Part shown: one piece after another, positions 19,151 to 27,760 of the stretch
Position numbering within the stretch: the first letter of the stretch is position 1
Layout: each line of letters begins with the position of its first letter
Source: Streptococcus azizii
GTDB lineage: Bacteria; Bacillota; Bacilli; Lactobacillales; Streptococcaceae
Length of the DNA stretch: 64,000 bases
NCBI RefSeq assembly: GCF_001984715.1
Contig: NZ_MSPR01000009.1
Coordinates: 1-64,000, forward strand
Direction of reading: 5' to 3'
Notes under the pieces: generated by a model
The model's input: only the letters and a program-made list of their open reading frames with translations
What the model was told of the DNA's origin: nothing
Database searches by the model: none
Position numbers and translations under genes: made by a program

Positions 19151-19179
19151 GCAAGTAATCTAAAAACGGAGGACTATCC

Positions 19180-20496
19180 ATGTTACATTACGACATTGTT
19201 GTTATTGGATTTGGTAAGGCAGGAAAAACACTGGCTGCCAAATTCGCTAGTATAGGGAAAAAAACTGCTCTGATTGAACGTAGTCAATCCATGTACGGGG
19301 GGACTTGTATCAATATCGGCTGTATCCCCACCAAAACCCTACTCGTGGCTGCAGAACACAATCTTAGTTTTGACCAGGTATTGGCACAAAAAGAAGCTGT
19401 TGTGCAGCGCTTGAATAAAAAAAACTATGTGACCCTGCAGGACAAAGGCGTTGATATTTTCGATGCTGAAGCACACTTTGTTTCCAATAAGGTCCTTGAA
19501 ATGGTCGCAGGAAATGATAGGCAAGAAATCACCGCAGAAACCATTATTATCAATACAGGAGCGACTTCTACTATCCTCCCGATTCCCGGTCTAGCAACCA
19601 GCAAGTATGTTTATGATTCAACCGGAATCCAACAGTTAAGTGAATTACCAGAAACATTAGGGATACTAGGCGGGGGAAACATCGGTTTAGAGTTTGCTGG
19701 ACTCTATAATACATTGGGCAGTAAAGTTACTGTCCTTGACGCATCTGATGTATTCCTACCACGAGTGGAGCCTTCAATCGCTCAGTTAGCCAAACAGTAT
19801 CTAAGCGAAGATGGTATCACACTCCTGCAGAATGTGCGAACAACTGAGATTAAGAACCAGGGCCAAAAAGTGCTTGTTGTCACCGAGGGGGAGACCTATT
19901 CGTTTGACGCCTTACTCTATGCAACTGGACGAAAACCCAATATCGCACCGTTGCAGTTGGAAAACACAGACATTCAACTATCCGATCGCGGAGCTATTAA
20001 GGTCAATAAACATTGCGAAACAAGCGTTCCAGGTGTATTTGCCGTCGGTGATGTGAACGGGGGACCACAGTTTACCTATGTTTCTCTGGATGATGCTCGT
20101 ATCGTCTATCATTACATAACCGGAGCAGGGGATTATACACTCGAACATCGAAAACAAATCCCTAACACCCTATTCATCACCCCTCCTCTTTCTCAAATCG
20201 GAATGACAGAAGCGCAGGCAAAAGAGGCTAAGCTCCCCTACAGCGTAAAAGAAATCCCTGTCGCACAGATGCCACGAGGACACGTGAACAATCAGTTACG
20301 CGGAGCCTTTAAGGTAGTCGTCAATACAGATACCAAAGAGATTCTTGGTGCAACTATTTTTTCCGATGGTTCGCAAGAAATCATCAATATCATCACTGTT
20401 GCTATGGATAACCATATCCCCTATACCTACTTCCAACACCAACTGTTCACCCATCCAACCCTGGCTGAAAACCTAAACGATGTCTTTGATATATAA
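19180..20496 (+). CDS. FAD-dependent pyridine-nucleotide disulfide oxidoreductase, RclA/Har-like
   Basis: Cytoplasmic flavoprotein of 438 residues. FAD-binding VVIGFGKAGKTLAAKFA is at the N-terminus, the redox cysteine pair is in GGTCINIGCIPTKTL, the NADPH-binding GILGGGNIGLEFAGLY is near residue 165, and the second FAD site GVFAVGDVNGG near 285. The C-terminal HQLFTHPTLAENL carries the family His. It is like the RclA/YkgC branch rather than glutathione reductase or lipoamide dehydrogenase. In pneumococcus a protein of this type (Har) reduces hypothiocyanous acid, an oxidant in saliva and airway. Same function here is likely but inferred. Confidence 0.85.
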   Translation: MLHYDIVVIGFGKAGKTLAAKFASIGKKTALIERSQSMYGGTCINIGCIPTKTLLVAAEHNLSFDQVLAQKEAVVQRLNKKNYVTLQDKGVDIFDAEAHFVSNKVLEMVAGNDRQEITAETIIINTGATSTILPIPGLATSKYVYDSTGIQQLSELPETLGILGGGNIGLEFAGLYNTLGSKVTVLDASDVFLPRVEPSIAQLAKQYLSEDGITLLQNVRTTEIKNQGQKVLVVTEGETYSFDALLYATGRKPNIAPLQLENTDIQLSDRGAIKVNKHCETSVPGVFAVGDVNGGPQFTYVSLDDARIVYHYITGAGDYTLEHRKQIPNTLFITPPLSQIGMTEAQAKEAKLPYSVKEIPVAQMPRGHVNNQLRGAFKVVVNTDTKEILGATIFSDGSQEIINIITVAMDNHIPYTYFQHQLFTHPTLAENLNDVFDI

Positions 20497-21244
20497 TCAC
20501 TTATGACAAAAATTGCTTGTCTAAAAGTCTAGGATAGCAGCCTGTTAGACACTATCTATCTGTTGCTCTTTCCCTTAAATAGTGCGGACGAAGGCAAGCC
20601 CCTGTTTCCGATTTTCAGCCCTCATGTTTGAGCCTCAATCTCAACCATTCCGTTTTAGACAATCATATAGCGACTGTCTGGGATACTACTAGGCCGGGAA
20701 GTCGTTTTATACTCTTTAAAAATCAAAAAAATGAATGATGAGAGCCAGCAGGATACACTGCTTCTTATCATTCATTTTTTCATGTTATCAACTGATTGAT
20801 TGCTAGACTCATTGACAAAATTTCCTTCACTCACTTTGTCATTTCGAGCTTCGGACTAAGCCAAGATAGGAAGACCTGAAAAGCGATTGTCCCAGTCTCT
20901 ACTACCTTCTATGTTGTTGTCTATTCAGTTGTTGCTGTTTACAGAGTATGGGCTTCGGTAAGGAATGCTAGTTTTTTCCGAAATCATCAACATATTCAGC
21001 TCCTAGCAAATGCCGTTTTCACAAGGTTTCTAGGAGCTGAATGCTTTCCAATTTTCCGGTAAGTGGTACACATTAACTACCTTCTAGTGTTTGGCTATCT
21101 TCTAGCATCTTTTCTGCTAGAAGGTCGCATATTCTAGCTAGAAACTGAGCTAGCATCCAATCTCATACAGCAATTTTAGAATAAATGGAGTCTACAATCC
21201 TGCCGACCAACCACTAATTCTGTTCTTTTCCATCTACAAGCCCG
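20497..21244. other. Gene-free region with a BOX-like end and a terminator-like hairpin
   Basis: About 750 bases without a credible gene on either strand. The only structure is at 20710-20780, where a BOX-like end (ATACTCTTTAAAAATCAAAA) runs into a long hairpin. The rest reads as decayed intergenic DNA. Confidence 0.5.
20725..20780. terminator. Terminator-like hairpin fused to a BOX-like end
   Basis: AAAAAAATGAATGATGAGA and its near complement TATCATTCATTTTTT enclose a loop of about 25 bases. The T-run on the plus strand would end transcripts from the flavoprotein gene. The A-run gives the same on the minus strand. Confidence 0.6.
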
Positions 21245-21937
21245 TCATAGTTGATGAACAATATAGCAAAATAGCTGCCGATTGTTTTCACAATCCCCAC
21301 ATAAAAATTCTGGGTGCCACTGCACACCTAAAATAGGAAGTCCGTCTCGTCCTTCCACGGCTTCGATAGTACCATCACGCGGATCACGAGCCGTCACCTG
21401 CAAAGCTGGCGCCAAGGTCTTGATGCTTTGCTTATGAAAAGAATTGATGAGACTTCCCTTATGAAAAAGCTGACTGACTCGGCTATTGGGACGAATACGC
21501 AAACCATGTGACGTTCCTTTTACGGTATCCTGCCAATGGTTTCCAACGTCCTGCTGTAAGCTACCACCCAAGGCTACGTTTAAGAGTTGCATGCCCCTAC
21601 ACACGGCAAAAATAGGCTTTCCTTGTTTTAAGGCTTCTTCAATCAAAGCAAGTTCAAACTCGTCGCGTGCTAGCAAATAATCATTACCGTCTATCGCTTG
21701 TGCTTCTCCATAAAAATGTGGACTCACATGCTGACCTCCTGAAAGGATTAGTTTGTCAATCATCGTCACATAATCCTTGGCTAAGTCTGGTAGCCCAATC
21801 GGAATCACAATCGGCAAGCCACCTGCTACTTTGACACCTTCTGCCAAATCCCTCGCTACCGCTACATAAGTCAAACCAGACAGGGGTGGCATCTCCTTTT
21901 CATTTCCTGTAATCCCTACAATCACCTTCCTCATCAT
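21245..21937 (-). CDS. Gamma-glutamyl-GABA hydrolase-like class I amidotransferase (peptidase C26)
   Basis: Cytoplasmic hydrolase of 230 residues with the glutamine amidotransferase fold, similar to PuuD. Catalytic C113 lies in FAVCRGMQLLN, and H208/E210 in GVQWHPE. LILSGGQHVSPHFYGE is the oxyanion strand region. PuuD proteins cleave gamma-glutamyl-GABA in putrescine breakdown. No other putrescine genes are nearby, so the substrate here is open. AGGTGGT precedes two possible ATGs. The gene stands alone on the minus strand, between intergenic repeats. Confidence 0.85.
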   Translation of the reverse strand: MMRKVIVGITGNEKEMPPLSGLTYVAVARDLAEGVKVAGGLPIVIPIGLPDLAKDYVTMIDKLILSGGQHVSPHFYGEAQAIDGNDYLLARDEFELALIEEALKQGKPIFAVCRGMQLLNVALGGSLQQDVGNHWQDTVKGTSHGLRIRPNSRVSQLFHKGSLINSFHKQSIKTLAPALQVTARDPRDGTIEAVEGRDGLPILGVQWHPEFLCGDCENNRQLFCYIVHQL

Positions 21938-22392
21938 ACCACCTCACTTCCGTCCATTTTATTCCATCATATCACTCCCTACTTTCCATGTCTAATATGA
22001 ATCTTTTATCAGCTCTTTTAAAATATTTATCAGTCCTCAGCTGTAATCAGCTAAAGCTGAAACAGCTGCCTATCCACTAAAGGGATTCTGACGCAGAGGG
22101 TAGCTGAGAGTTTGCTGAGGCAAACTCCTATTTCCCGCCTTCAAAGGTATAGTATACCTTTGAAGCTAGGAAGAATTATCTTTTTCACACAGACCTTAGT
22201 CCGAACTCAATTACATTAAGATGTGAAGCCGTCAAAAAACCGAATGAAAAATAGGAGGCTACCGCAGTGTTCGATGAACACAAGAAAGCCTATCTTTTTT
22301 CCGAGGTTTTAGGCTGAACTCAATTACAAGATACAAAGAGCGTTTGACACGAGTTTCACTCGTTCTATTTCACAGACTCCCAGTAATTATCA
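21938..22392. repeat. Gene-free region with inverted copies of the hairpin repeats
   Basis: Minus-orientation copies of the modules seen at 804-903 and 7861-8700. CAGCTGTAATCAGCTAAAGC at 22038 begins the covarying hairpin, here with an AGC/GCT pair. Text around 22200-22350 repeats the AGATACAAAGNGCGT and TTTTTTCCGAG phrases. Confidence 0.7.
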
Positions 22393-22409
22393 TATAGTTT
22401 TAAACTATA
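22393..22409. promoter_or_regulatory. MET-box (probable MtaR operator) upstream of metE
   Basis: TATAGTTTTAAACTATA is a perfect 17-base palindrome that fits the published streptococcal MET-box TATAGTTtnaaACTATA. That site is bound by the LysR-type methionine regulator MtaR (MetR). It lies 83 bases before the metE start codon, ahead of a plausible promoter near 22430-22460. This implies methionine-responsive control of metE and metF. Confidence 0.88.
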
Positions 22410-22491
22410 CCAATCCCTAATCATTTTCAATTATGCAAATAAAATATTTTCTGTTAGGATAGTGTCAAGAATAAGTTTTGGAGGCATATTT

Positions 22492-24744
22492 ATGGCAACA
22501 ACCGTTATTGGTTTCCCACGCTTGGGTGAATTTCGTGAATTAAAATTTTCAACTGAGGCATACTTTAGGGGAGAAATTAGTGAGACCGCCTTACTCGAGG
22601 CAGCTAAACAGCTCCGCAGGAAGCATTGGAACTTACTCAAAACAGCAGGCATTACAGAGCTTCCCAGCAATGACTTCTCCCATTACGACACTGTCTTAGA
22701 TACTGCCTTCTTGCTCAATGTCGTGCCAAAAGCAGTCCATGAACTGGATTTGACCGATTTAGAACGCTACTTTGCACTAGCTCGAGGTTATCAAGGAGAA
22801 AAAGGTGATGTAAGAGCCCTTCCTATGAAAAAGTGGTTTAATACCAACTACCACTACATCGTCCCAAAGTTTGAAAAAGACACACAGGTAAGGCTAGCTT
22901 CTAACAAAATTTTTGATGAATTTGCAGAAGCGCAAGCATTGGGATTCCACACTCGCCCGACTCTTGTCGGCCCCTTCACTTTCTTACAACTGGCAGACTA
23001 TGAAGAAGGCACCAGTCCTGCTGATTTTCTAGAAAGCATTATCGCGGCCTATCAAACAGTCTTTGAAAAACTCGCCGACCTTGGAGCAGAGAGTCTCCAG
23101 CTAGAGGAACCGATCTTGGTCAAGGATCTATCTGCTCAGGAAAAAGCCCTTTTCCTAAACATTTACGAAAGACTCTTAGCTGATAAGAAGGGCCTGGCGA
23201 TCCTTGTGCAGACTTATTTTGGGGACGTGCGCGATGTCTACACAGACTTAATTAACTTGCCCATCGATGCCTTGGGGCTTGATTTTATCGAAGGGAAAAA
23301 GACGCTTGAACTCGTCTCAACAGGTTTCCCTTCAGATAAAATCCTCTATGCTGGTATTGTCAACGGAAAAAATATCTGGCGCAATAACTACGAACAGAGC
23401 CTGGCCATTTTAGAAAAAATCCCTGCTAAGACTGTCGTACTAACGACCTCCTGCTCACTATTACATGTACCATTTAGCACGGAAAATGAAGAATTTGAAG
23501 CAACTATCCTGCAACACTTCGCTTTCGCTGTAGAAAAATTAGCAGAACTTCGGGATTTGGATACGATTGTGACAAAGGGAGCTCCTGATATTTTAGCTAA
23601 AAACAAGGCCTTATTTGAACTAGAACGAGTTGAAAAAAACACCGATCTAGCCCGTCGTATTGCAGGATTGACAGAGGCAGACTCCACCCGCCTACCAGCC
23701 TTCGCAGAACGCGAAGTGATACAGGCCAAACAATTAAACCTACCTGCACTACCGACAACAACCATCGGTTCTTTCCCGCAAACCGCAGAAGTCAGAGCGA
23801 CCCGTCTAGCCTTTCGTAAGGGAGAAATCTCTGCTCAAGATTATGATAACTTTCTCGCTCAACAGATTGATGATTGGATTGGCTGGCAGGAAGAAGTCGG
23901 CTTTGATGTCCTTGTCCACGGTGAGTTTGAACGTAATGATATGGTTGAATACTTCGGTCAAAACCTATCTGGCTACCTCTTTAGCAAGAATGGCTGGGTT
24001 CAATCCTACGGTATGCGAGGAGTAAAACCACCGATCATTTGGAGCGATATCTATCGACTACAACCAATTACCGTCAAATGGTCCAGCTACGCCCAAAGTC
24101 AAACAGAAAAACCCGTTAAGGGGATGCTGACAGGGCCTGTGACGATTCTCAACTGGTCTTTCCCTCGCGAAGATCTATCGATAAAGGAATCAACCTTACA
24201 GATTGCCCTTGCAATCAAGGAAGAGGTTCTTGATTTGGAGGCCGCTGGTATCAAGATTATCCAAATTGACGAAGCTGCCCTGCGGGAGAAACTCCCTCTT
24301 CGCAAAAGTGACTGGTATGAGGACTATCTGGATTGGGCCATTCCTGCCTTCCGTTTGGTTCATTCAACTGTCGCACCTGACACACAAATCCACACCCACA
24401 TGTGTTATAGTGAATTTACTGATATTATCCCCGCTATCGATAGTATGGACGCAGATGTCATCTCCTTTGAGGCCAGCAGGTCCAATCTTGTGATTTTAGA
24501 CGAATTAAAAGCGCAGAATTTCCAAACACAGGTCGGACCTGGCGTCTATGACATTCATTCGCCGCGTGTCCCAGCTAACGGTGAGATAGACCGTACGATT
24601 GAAACCATCCTTGCTAAAGTTCCAAGCCATAAGGTCTGGATCAACCCAGATTGCGGACTCAAAACCCGAGGGATAAAAGAAACACGTGAGAGTTTGGTAC
24701 GGCTGGTAGAGGCTGCCAAAACTGCTCGTAGAGGACTACAATAA
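22492..24744 (+). CDS. metE: Cobalamin-independent methionine synthase
   Basis: Transfers the methyl group of 5-methyltetrahydropteroyltri-glutamate to homocysteine, the last step of methionine synthesis (EC 2.1.1.14). At 750 residues it has normal length. The N-terminal domain begins [17 protein letters not shown], and the catalytic C-terminal domain begins at [14 protein letters not shown] near residue 425. Zinc ligands are visible in THMCYSEF and in [11 protein letters not shown]. The frame is open 10 codons further up, but TTTTGGAGG seven bases before the ATG at 22492 fixes the start. It is controlled by the MET-box upstream and followed by metF. Confidence 0.97.
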   Translation: MATTVIGFPRLGEFRELKFSTEAYFRGEISETALLEAAKQLRRKHWNLLKTAGITELPSNDFSHYDTVLDTAFLLNVVPKAVHELDLTDLERYFALARGYQGEKGDVRALPMKKWFNTNYHYIVPKFEKDTQVRLASNKIFDEFAEAQALGFHTRPTLVGPFTFLQLADYEEGTSPADFLESIIAAYQTVFEKLADLGAESLQLEEPILVKDLSAQEKALFLNIYERLLADKKGLAILVQTYFGDVRDVYTDLINLPIDALGLDFIEGKKTLELVSTGFPSDKILYAGIVNGKNIWRNNYEQSLAILEKIPAKTVVLTTSCSLLHVPFSTENEEFEATILQHFAFAVEKLAELRDLDTIVTKGAPDILAKNKALFELERVEKNTDLARRIAGLTEADSTRLPAFAEREVIQAKQLNLPALPTTTIGSFPQTAEVRATRLAFRKGEISAQDYDNFLAQQIDDWIGWQEEVGFDVLVHGEFERNDMVEYFGQNLSGYLFSKNGWVQSYGMRGVKPPIIWSDIYRLQPITVKWSSYAQSQTEKPVKGMLTGPVTILNWSFPREDLSIKESTLQIALAIKEEVLDLEAAGIKIIQIDEAALREKLPLRKSDWYEDYLDWAIPAFRLVHSTVAPDTQIHTHMCYSEFTDIIPAIDSMDADVISFEASRSNLVILDELKAQNFQTQVGPGVYDIHSPRVPANGEIDRTIETILAKVPSHKVWINPDCGLKTRGIKETRESLVRLVEAAKTARRGLQ

Positions 24745-25047
24745 TCCAGTGGATTGCAACAGTTCAGAGAACTGTTGCAACGGTCACCTAGAAATAAGAA
24801 AGGGACCACAGTAGCCCGAACCTAGAAATGAAAAAGTGAGGTTAGGCAGAGAAATGACTATTTCTATCCCAAAGGGATGCTCAGCTGTAGTCGGCTAAAG
24901 CCAAAACAGATGCCTATCTTTTTTCCGAGGTTTTAGGCTGAACTCAGTTACATAAGATACAAAGGGCGTGTAAAAAGCGACTGAAAAATAGGAGATTGAC
25001 AAGGTATCCTGTTGATTTTTAAGAGTATTACTTAGAAGGAGGAAGCA
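24745..25047. repeat. Intergenic repeat mosaic between metE and metF
   Basis: Holds the same modules as 7861-8700 in shuffled order. CAGCTGTAGTCGGCTAAAGC at about 24889 is a minus-orientation hairpin module. GCGTG..AAAAGCGACTGAAAA follows. A BOX-like right end, CCTGTTGATTTTTAAGAGTA, lies at about 25010-25028, just before the metF ribosome-binding site. Confidence 0.7.
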
Positions 25048-25908
25048 ATGGCACATACCCCTAGTCTTTCATTTGAAATATTTCCACCCAATCCCGCTGC
25101 AGGCAATGAGAAAATTCTATCGGCGCTCCGTCACATGCAAGACTTAGCTCCTCACTTCATCAGCGTGACTGCGAGCAATAATAAATACAACCTTGAAGAT
25201 ACTACGGTTCGTCTGGCAGATTATATCCACAATGACTTGGGGATTCCCTCCATTGCCCACCTGCCTGCCATTTATCTGACCAAGGAAGAGGTGACAAATA
25301 TCCTAGTAGCCCTCGACCAGATTGGGGTTCACAACATCTTGGCGTTACGTGGTGACAGAATTCCGAATATCACTCCTCGAGAAGACTTCCACTATGCGAC
25401 AGACCTTATTTCCTTTATAAAAGATGAGGCGCCGCATTTTGATATTATCGGCGCGTGTTATCCTGAAAGCCACCCTGATTCGCCCAATCAGGTCTCCGAC
25501 ATCAAGCATCTCAAAACCAAGGTAGATGCGGGGTGTTCAAGCCTCGTCACTCAGCTTTTTTTCGATAATGAAGTCTTTTATGATTTTCAGGAAAAATGCC
25601 TGCTAGCTGGTATCGAGGTTCCGATACTGGCAGGGATTATGCCCATTATCAACCGCAATCAAGCACTGCGCTTACTGAATACCTGTGAGAATATCCGCTT
25701 GCCACGAAAATTCCGAGCCATCTTAGATAAGTACGAACATGATCCCGAATCCTTGCGAGCTGCAGGTCTAGCCTATGCTGTTGACCAAATTGTCGACTTA
25801 GTAACCCAAGATGTGGCAGGAATCCACCTCTACACAATGAATAACCCACAGGTCGCTAACTACATCCACCATGCTACCTATTCCTTATTCAAGCACTCAG
25901 CTGTCTAG
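25048..25908 (+). CDS. metF: 5,10-methylenetetrahydrofolate reductase
   Basis: FAD-dependent enzyme making the 5-methyltetrahydrofolate used by MetE. It has 286 residues, typical of bacterial MetF. SLSFEIFPPNP opens the TIM barrel, LALRGD is the folate/FAD loop near residue 107, and VTQLFFD and GIMPI are conserved. AAGGAGGAAGCA precedes the ATG. It follows metE on the same strand, so the pair supplies methyl groups for methionine. A strong terminator ends it. Confidence 0.96.
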   Translation: MAHTPSLSFEIFPPNPAAGNEKILSALRHMQDLAPHFISVTASNNKYNLEDTTVRLADYIHNDLGIPSIAHLPAIYLTKEEVTNILVALDQIGVHNILALRGDRIPNITPREDFHYATDLISFIKDEAPHFDIIGACYPESHPDSPNQVSDIKHLKTKVDAGCSSLVTQLFFDNEVFYDFQEKCLLAGIEVPILAGIMPIINRNQALRLLNTCENIRLPRKFRAILDKYEHDPESLRAAGLAYAVDQIVDLVTQDVAGIHLYTMNNPQVANYIHHATYSLFKHSAV

Positions 25909-25923
25909 CCCCTCCTATTCCCT

Positions 25924-25958
25924 CGTCCTCTCTATTTTCTTGATAGAGAGGACGTTTT
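25924..25958 (+). terminator. Terminator of metF
   Basis: CGTCCTCTCTAT and its exact complement form a 12-base stem with a seven-base loop, followed by TTTT. It lies 15 bases after the metF stop. Confidence 0.9.
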
Positions 25959-25974
25959 GCGTTACAATAGGAAT

Positions 25975-26007
25975 ATGATTACCAAAGAACAATACAAGTG
26001 TTTTTAG
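25975..26007 (+). pseudogene. Ten-codon stub of a plus-strand gene at the prophage junction
   Basis: TTACAAT resembles a -10, and ATG then opens a frame reading MITKEQYKCF before TAG. A natural-looking N-terminus that stops after ten codons, exactly where host genes give way to phage genes, suggests that prophage insertion replaced the rest of the coding sequence. I do not recognise the host gene. The right attachment core would lie within or just after this stub. Confidence 0.4.
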
Positions 26008-26020
26008 ACTAAACCATAAT

Positions 26021-26062
26021 AAGACGATAAACTGATTTTACTGCGTTTATCGTCTTTCTTTT
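26021..26062 (+). terminator. Terminator at the prophage right end, plus strand
   Basis: AAGACGATAAAC and its exact complement form a 12-base stem around a 12-base loop, followed by TCTTTTT on the plus strand. It can insulate host from phage transcription. Confidence 0.75.
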
Positions 26063-26170
26063 TATGTTATTTTATCTCATTTTATAATTTTTTTGGGTGA
26101 ATTTTGGGCGAAAAGTTAATAGCCATCAACACCCCAAAAAGCTCCTCTAAAACATCAGCAAATATAACGC

Positions 26171-26196
26171 AAAAAACACCAGCGTTACAGCTGGTG
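26171..26196 (-). terminator. Terminator of the prophage cargo operon
   Basis: CACCAGC and GCTGGTG pair around GTTACA. On the minus strand the stem is followed by TTTTTT (26176-26171). It lies 53 bases beyond the stop of the 61-residue gene and closes the two-gene module. Confidence 0.8.
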
Positions 26197-26248
26197 CAGG
26201 AGATTATGAAAAATTTTAGGATTGGGTACAGTGTAACCAACCTATTTG

Positions 26249-26434
26249 TTATCTCACCGTGTTCACAATAAGTTTATCAAAGTTTAAAATTTCTAATTCT
26301 ACGTCATCCCTTGTTATACTTGTGTAAGTGTCTTTTATAGTAGTCGCAGGTTGAGACTTCTGTAAAGCGGGCTTTTTTTCACTTTTGTTCACATCACGTT
26401 CTATCGTAAAAAAAGTATTTGCATACATCATCAT
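26249..26434 (-). CDS. Small protein of unknown function, partner of the Ntn-hydrolase-like gene
   Basis: Sixty-one residues, beginning MMMYANTFFTIERDV; the middle is lysine- and threonine-rich and the end is ELEILNFDKLIVNTVR. I recognise no domain, signal peptide or membrane segment. Its ATG overlaps the TGA of the larger gene by four bases (ATGA), and AGAGGTG stands before it. It is therefore translated together with the 400-residue protein and is probably a functional partner, such as a regulator, substrate or inhibitor. That role is inference. Confidence 0.6.
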   Translation of the reverse strand: MMMYANTFFTIERDVNKSEKKPALQKSQPATTIKDTYTSITRDDVELEILNFDKLIVNTVR

Positions 26435-27633
26435 AATCTACACCTCTTCTTTCTTAATTGATAATCAATATTTTTATTGATATCAAAATACTCTTTTCTG
26501 TTTATCCATATAGGACCGTCTCCTCTAGTCACAACCAGAACATCTACCGGTCCGCCCACCGTTTCAAGGGAATCGGTGTAGTGACGCTTGAATGACGTTA
26601 AATTAACTAGTGTAGCCGCCATATTAGCCAACTCGTCAATGGACAACATACCTACTATATTTAGTATAGGGTCGATAAAATTTTCTTTTTGGGTATCGGC
26701 TATTGAGTTAATTATACTATCTTTCTCTTCTGAGGTCAACGAACTTTCTCTAATTTTGTCGCTAACCGCTAGTTCCATAGCTGGATCCATTCCCTTTAGG
26801 ATAGTTAAAATCATATCAGATTGTGCAAAAGGGATAATAGAAGCCGTGCATCCAACTGAAGATATCTCTACTTCTTCTTTTTTTATTAATTTCAACCTTT
26901 CATTATACGAAAAACTAAGTTCATAAGAAACTAACGAAGGGAATAATTCATCCTCGCCATATCCACAAATTACAATTCCGGATATACTTTCAAACATATT
27001 TCTATATATAACCAACTCATACATAAATGTCAAAAAGTCATTTAAAAATTCTTCAAATGGCAACTTAAAATGTTTAGTCAGTATGTCAATGCAAAAGCCT
27101 TGGAAGTCTCCCAAAAAAGTTTCAGGTTCGATATCGCATTTAAAAAAGCGCCTATCAATACATTCTCTGCGCATTGATTCAATTTTTTCTTTTATAATAT
27201 CTACAATCTGTCCGTCATCAATCTCGTGATTGTCGCTTTGTGCTTGAATAGCATTAATATCTTCACCAGCATATTCCGTAAGGGTCACTAAAGCTCGATA
27301 CATCATTGCCTGTATCTGTTCTTTAGCAATTTCAGGATTATTGAATTTGGGTTGTTTTACAAAATCAATAAATTGATTCGCACAATCCTCAATCGTTTTA
27401 AAAACGGTTTGCTTATTTACTCTCCTATACTCTTTAAAAATTATCTCCCAAGGAATTCCCATGTAATCAGCATCTCCATAAATCATGAAACCTATATCAT
27501 GAGCACTACCAAAAGAGAATAGCTTATTAGCTGCATTATATGTTTTAGAAGCATTACCATTAGTAATAGTAACTGCACTATCTGCTGCTAGAGCTACACC
27601 ATGTTTGTTTAATATAGCGATTTCTGCTGTCAT
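26431..27633 (-). CDS. Proteasome-like Ntn-hydrolase candidate (prophage cargo)
   Basis: Four hundred residues. The N-terminus, MTAEIAILNKHGVALAADSA, resembles proteasome beta/HslV subunits. Removing Met would expose a threonine; counting it as Thr1, an aspartate falls at position 17 (GVALAADS). A lysine follows in NKLF at 36, near the catalytic Lys33. IGFMIYGDADYMG matches the IxxAGxxAD strand. The C-terminal 250 residues match nothing I know. A fold with autoproteolytic-free Thr nucleophile is inferred, not proven. It has its own promoter and lies beyond the lysis terminator, the position of lysogenic cargo. GGAGG precedes the start. Confidence 0.65.
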   Translation of the reverse strand: MTAEIAILNKHGVALAADSAVTITNGNASKTYNAANKLFSFGSAHDIGFMIYGDADYMGIPWEIIFKEYRRVNKQTVFKTIEDCANQFIDFVKQPKFNNPEIAKEQIQAMMYRALVTLTEYAGEDINAIQAQSDNHEIDDGQIVDIIKEKIESMRRECIDRRFFKCDIEPETFLGDFQGFCIDILTKHFKLPFEEFLNDFLTFMYELVIYRNMFESISGIVICGYGEDELFPSLVSYELSFSYNERLKLIKKEEVEISSVGCTASIIPFAQSDMILTILKGMDPAMELAVSDKIRESSLTSEEKDSIINSIADTQKENFIDPILNIVGMLSIDELANMAATLVNLTSFKRHYTDSLETVGGPVDVLVVTRGDGPIWINRKEYFDINKNIDYQLRKKRCRL

Positions 27634-27666
27634 ATACTTCCTCCATTTCGTATATCATCTGTAATC

Positions 27667-27695
27667 AGAATAATATAAGTACAAACTTTATGCAA
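27667..27695 (-). promoter_or_regulatory. Promoter of the cargo operon
   Basis: On the minus strand, TTGCAT (27695-27690), 17 bases and TATTCT (27672-27667) stand 34 bases before the start of the Ntn-hydrolase-like gene. An independent promoter just behind the lysin terminator would allow expression in the lysogen. Confidence 0.55.
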
Positions 27696-27710
27696 GCGAT
27701 ATATTCAATA

Positions 27711-27747
27711 AAAACAAAAAAATCCCGCCCAGATTTCTCTGAGCGGG
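27711..27747 (-). terminator. Terminator of the phage late operon
   Basis: CCCGC...GCGGG arms with an inner CAGA/TCTG pair form the stem. On the minus strand they are followed by ATTTTTTTG. It sits 14 bases after the lysin stop. Confidence 0.85.
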
Positions 27748-27760
27748 TGCAGCTGTGTTA

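Larger units (their letters stand above)
18540..19179. other. Gene-free region with two BOX-like palindromes
   Basis: No supported gene. It contains palindromic elements at 18691-18767 and 18909-19012 and, at its right end, the promoter of the flavoprotein gene. Confidence 0.6.

Noticed and set aside
22462..22491. Earlier metE start giving ten extra residues
   Set aside because: The ribosome-binding GGAGG lies within that extension, seven bases before the ATG at 22492.
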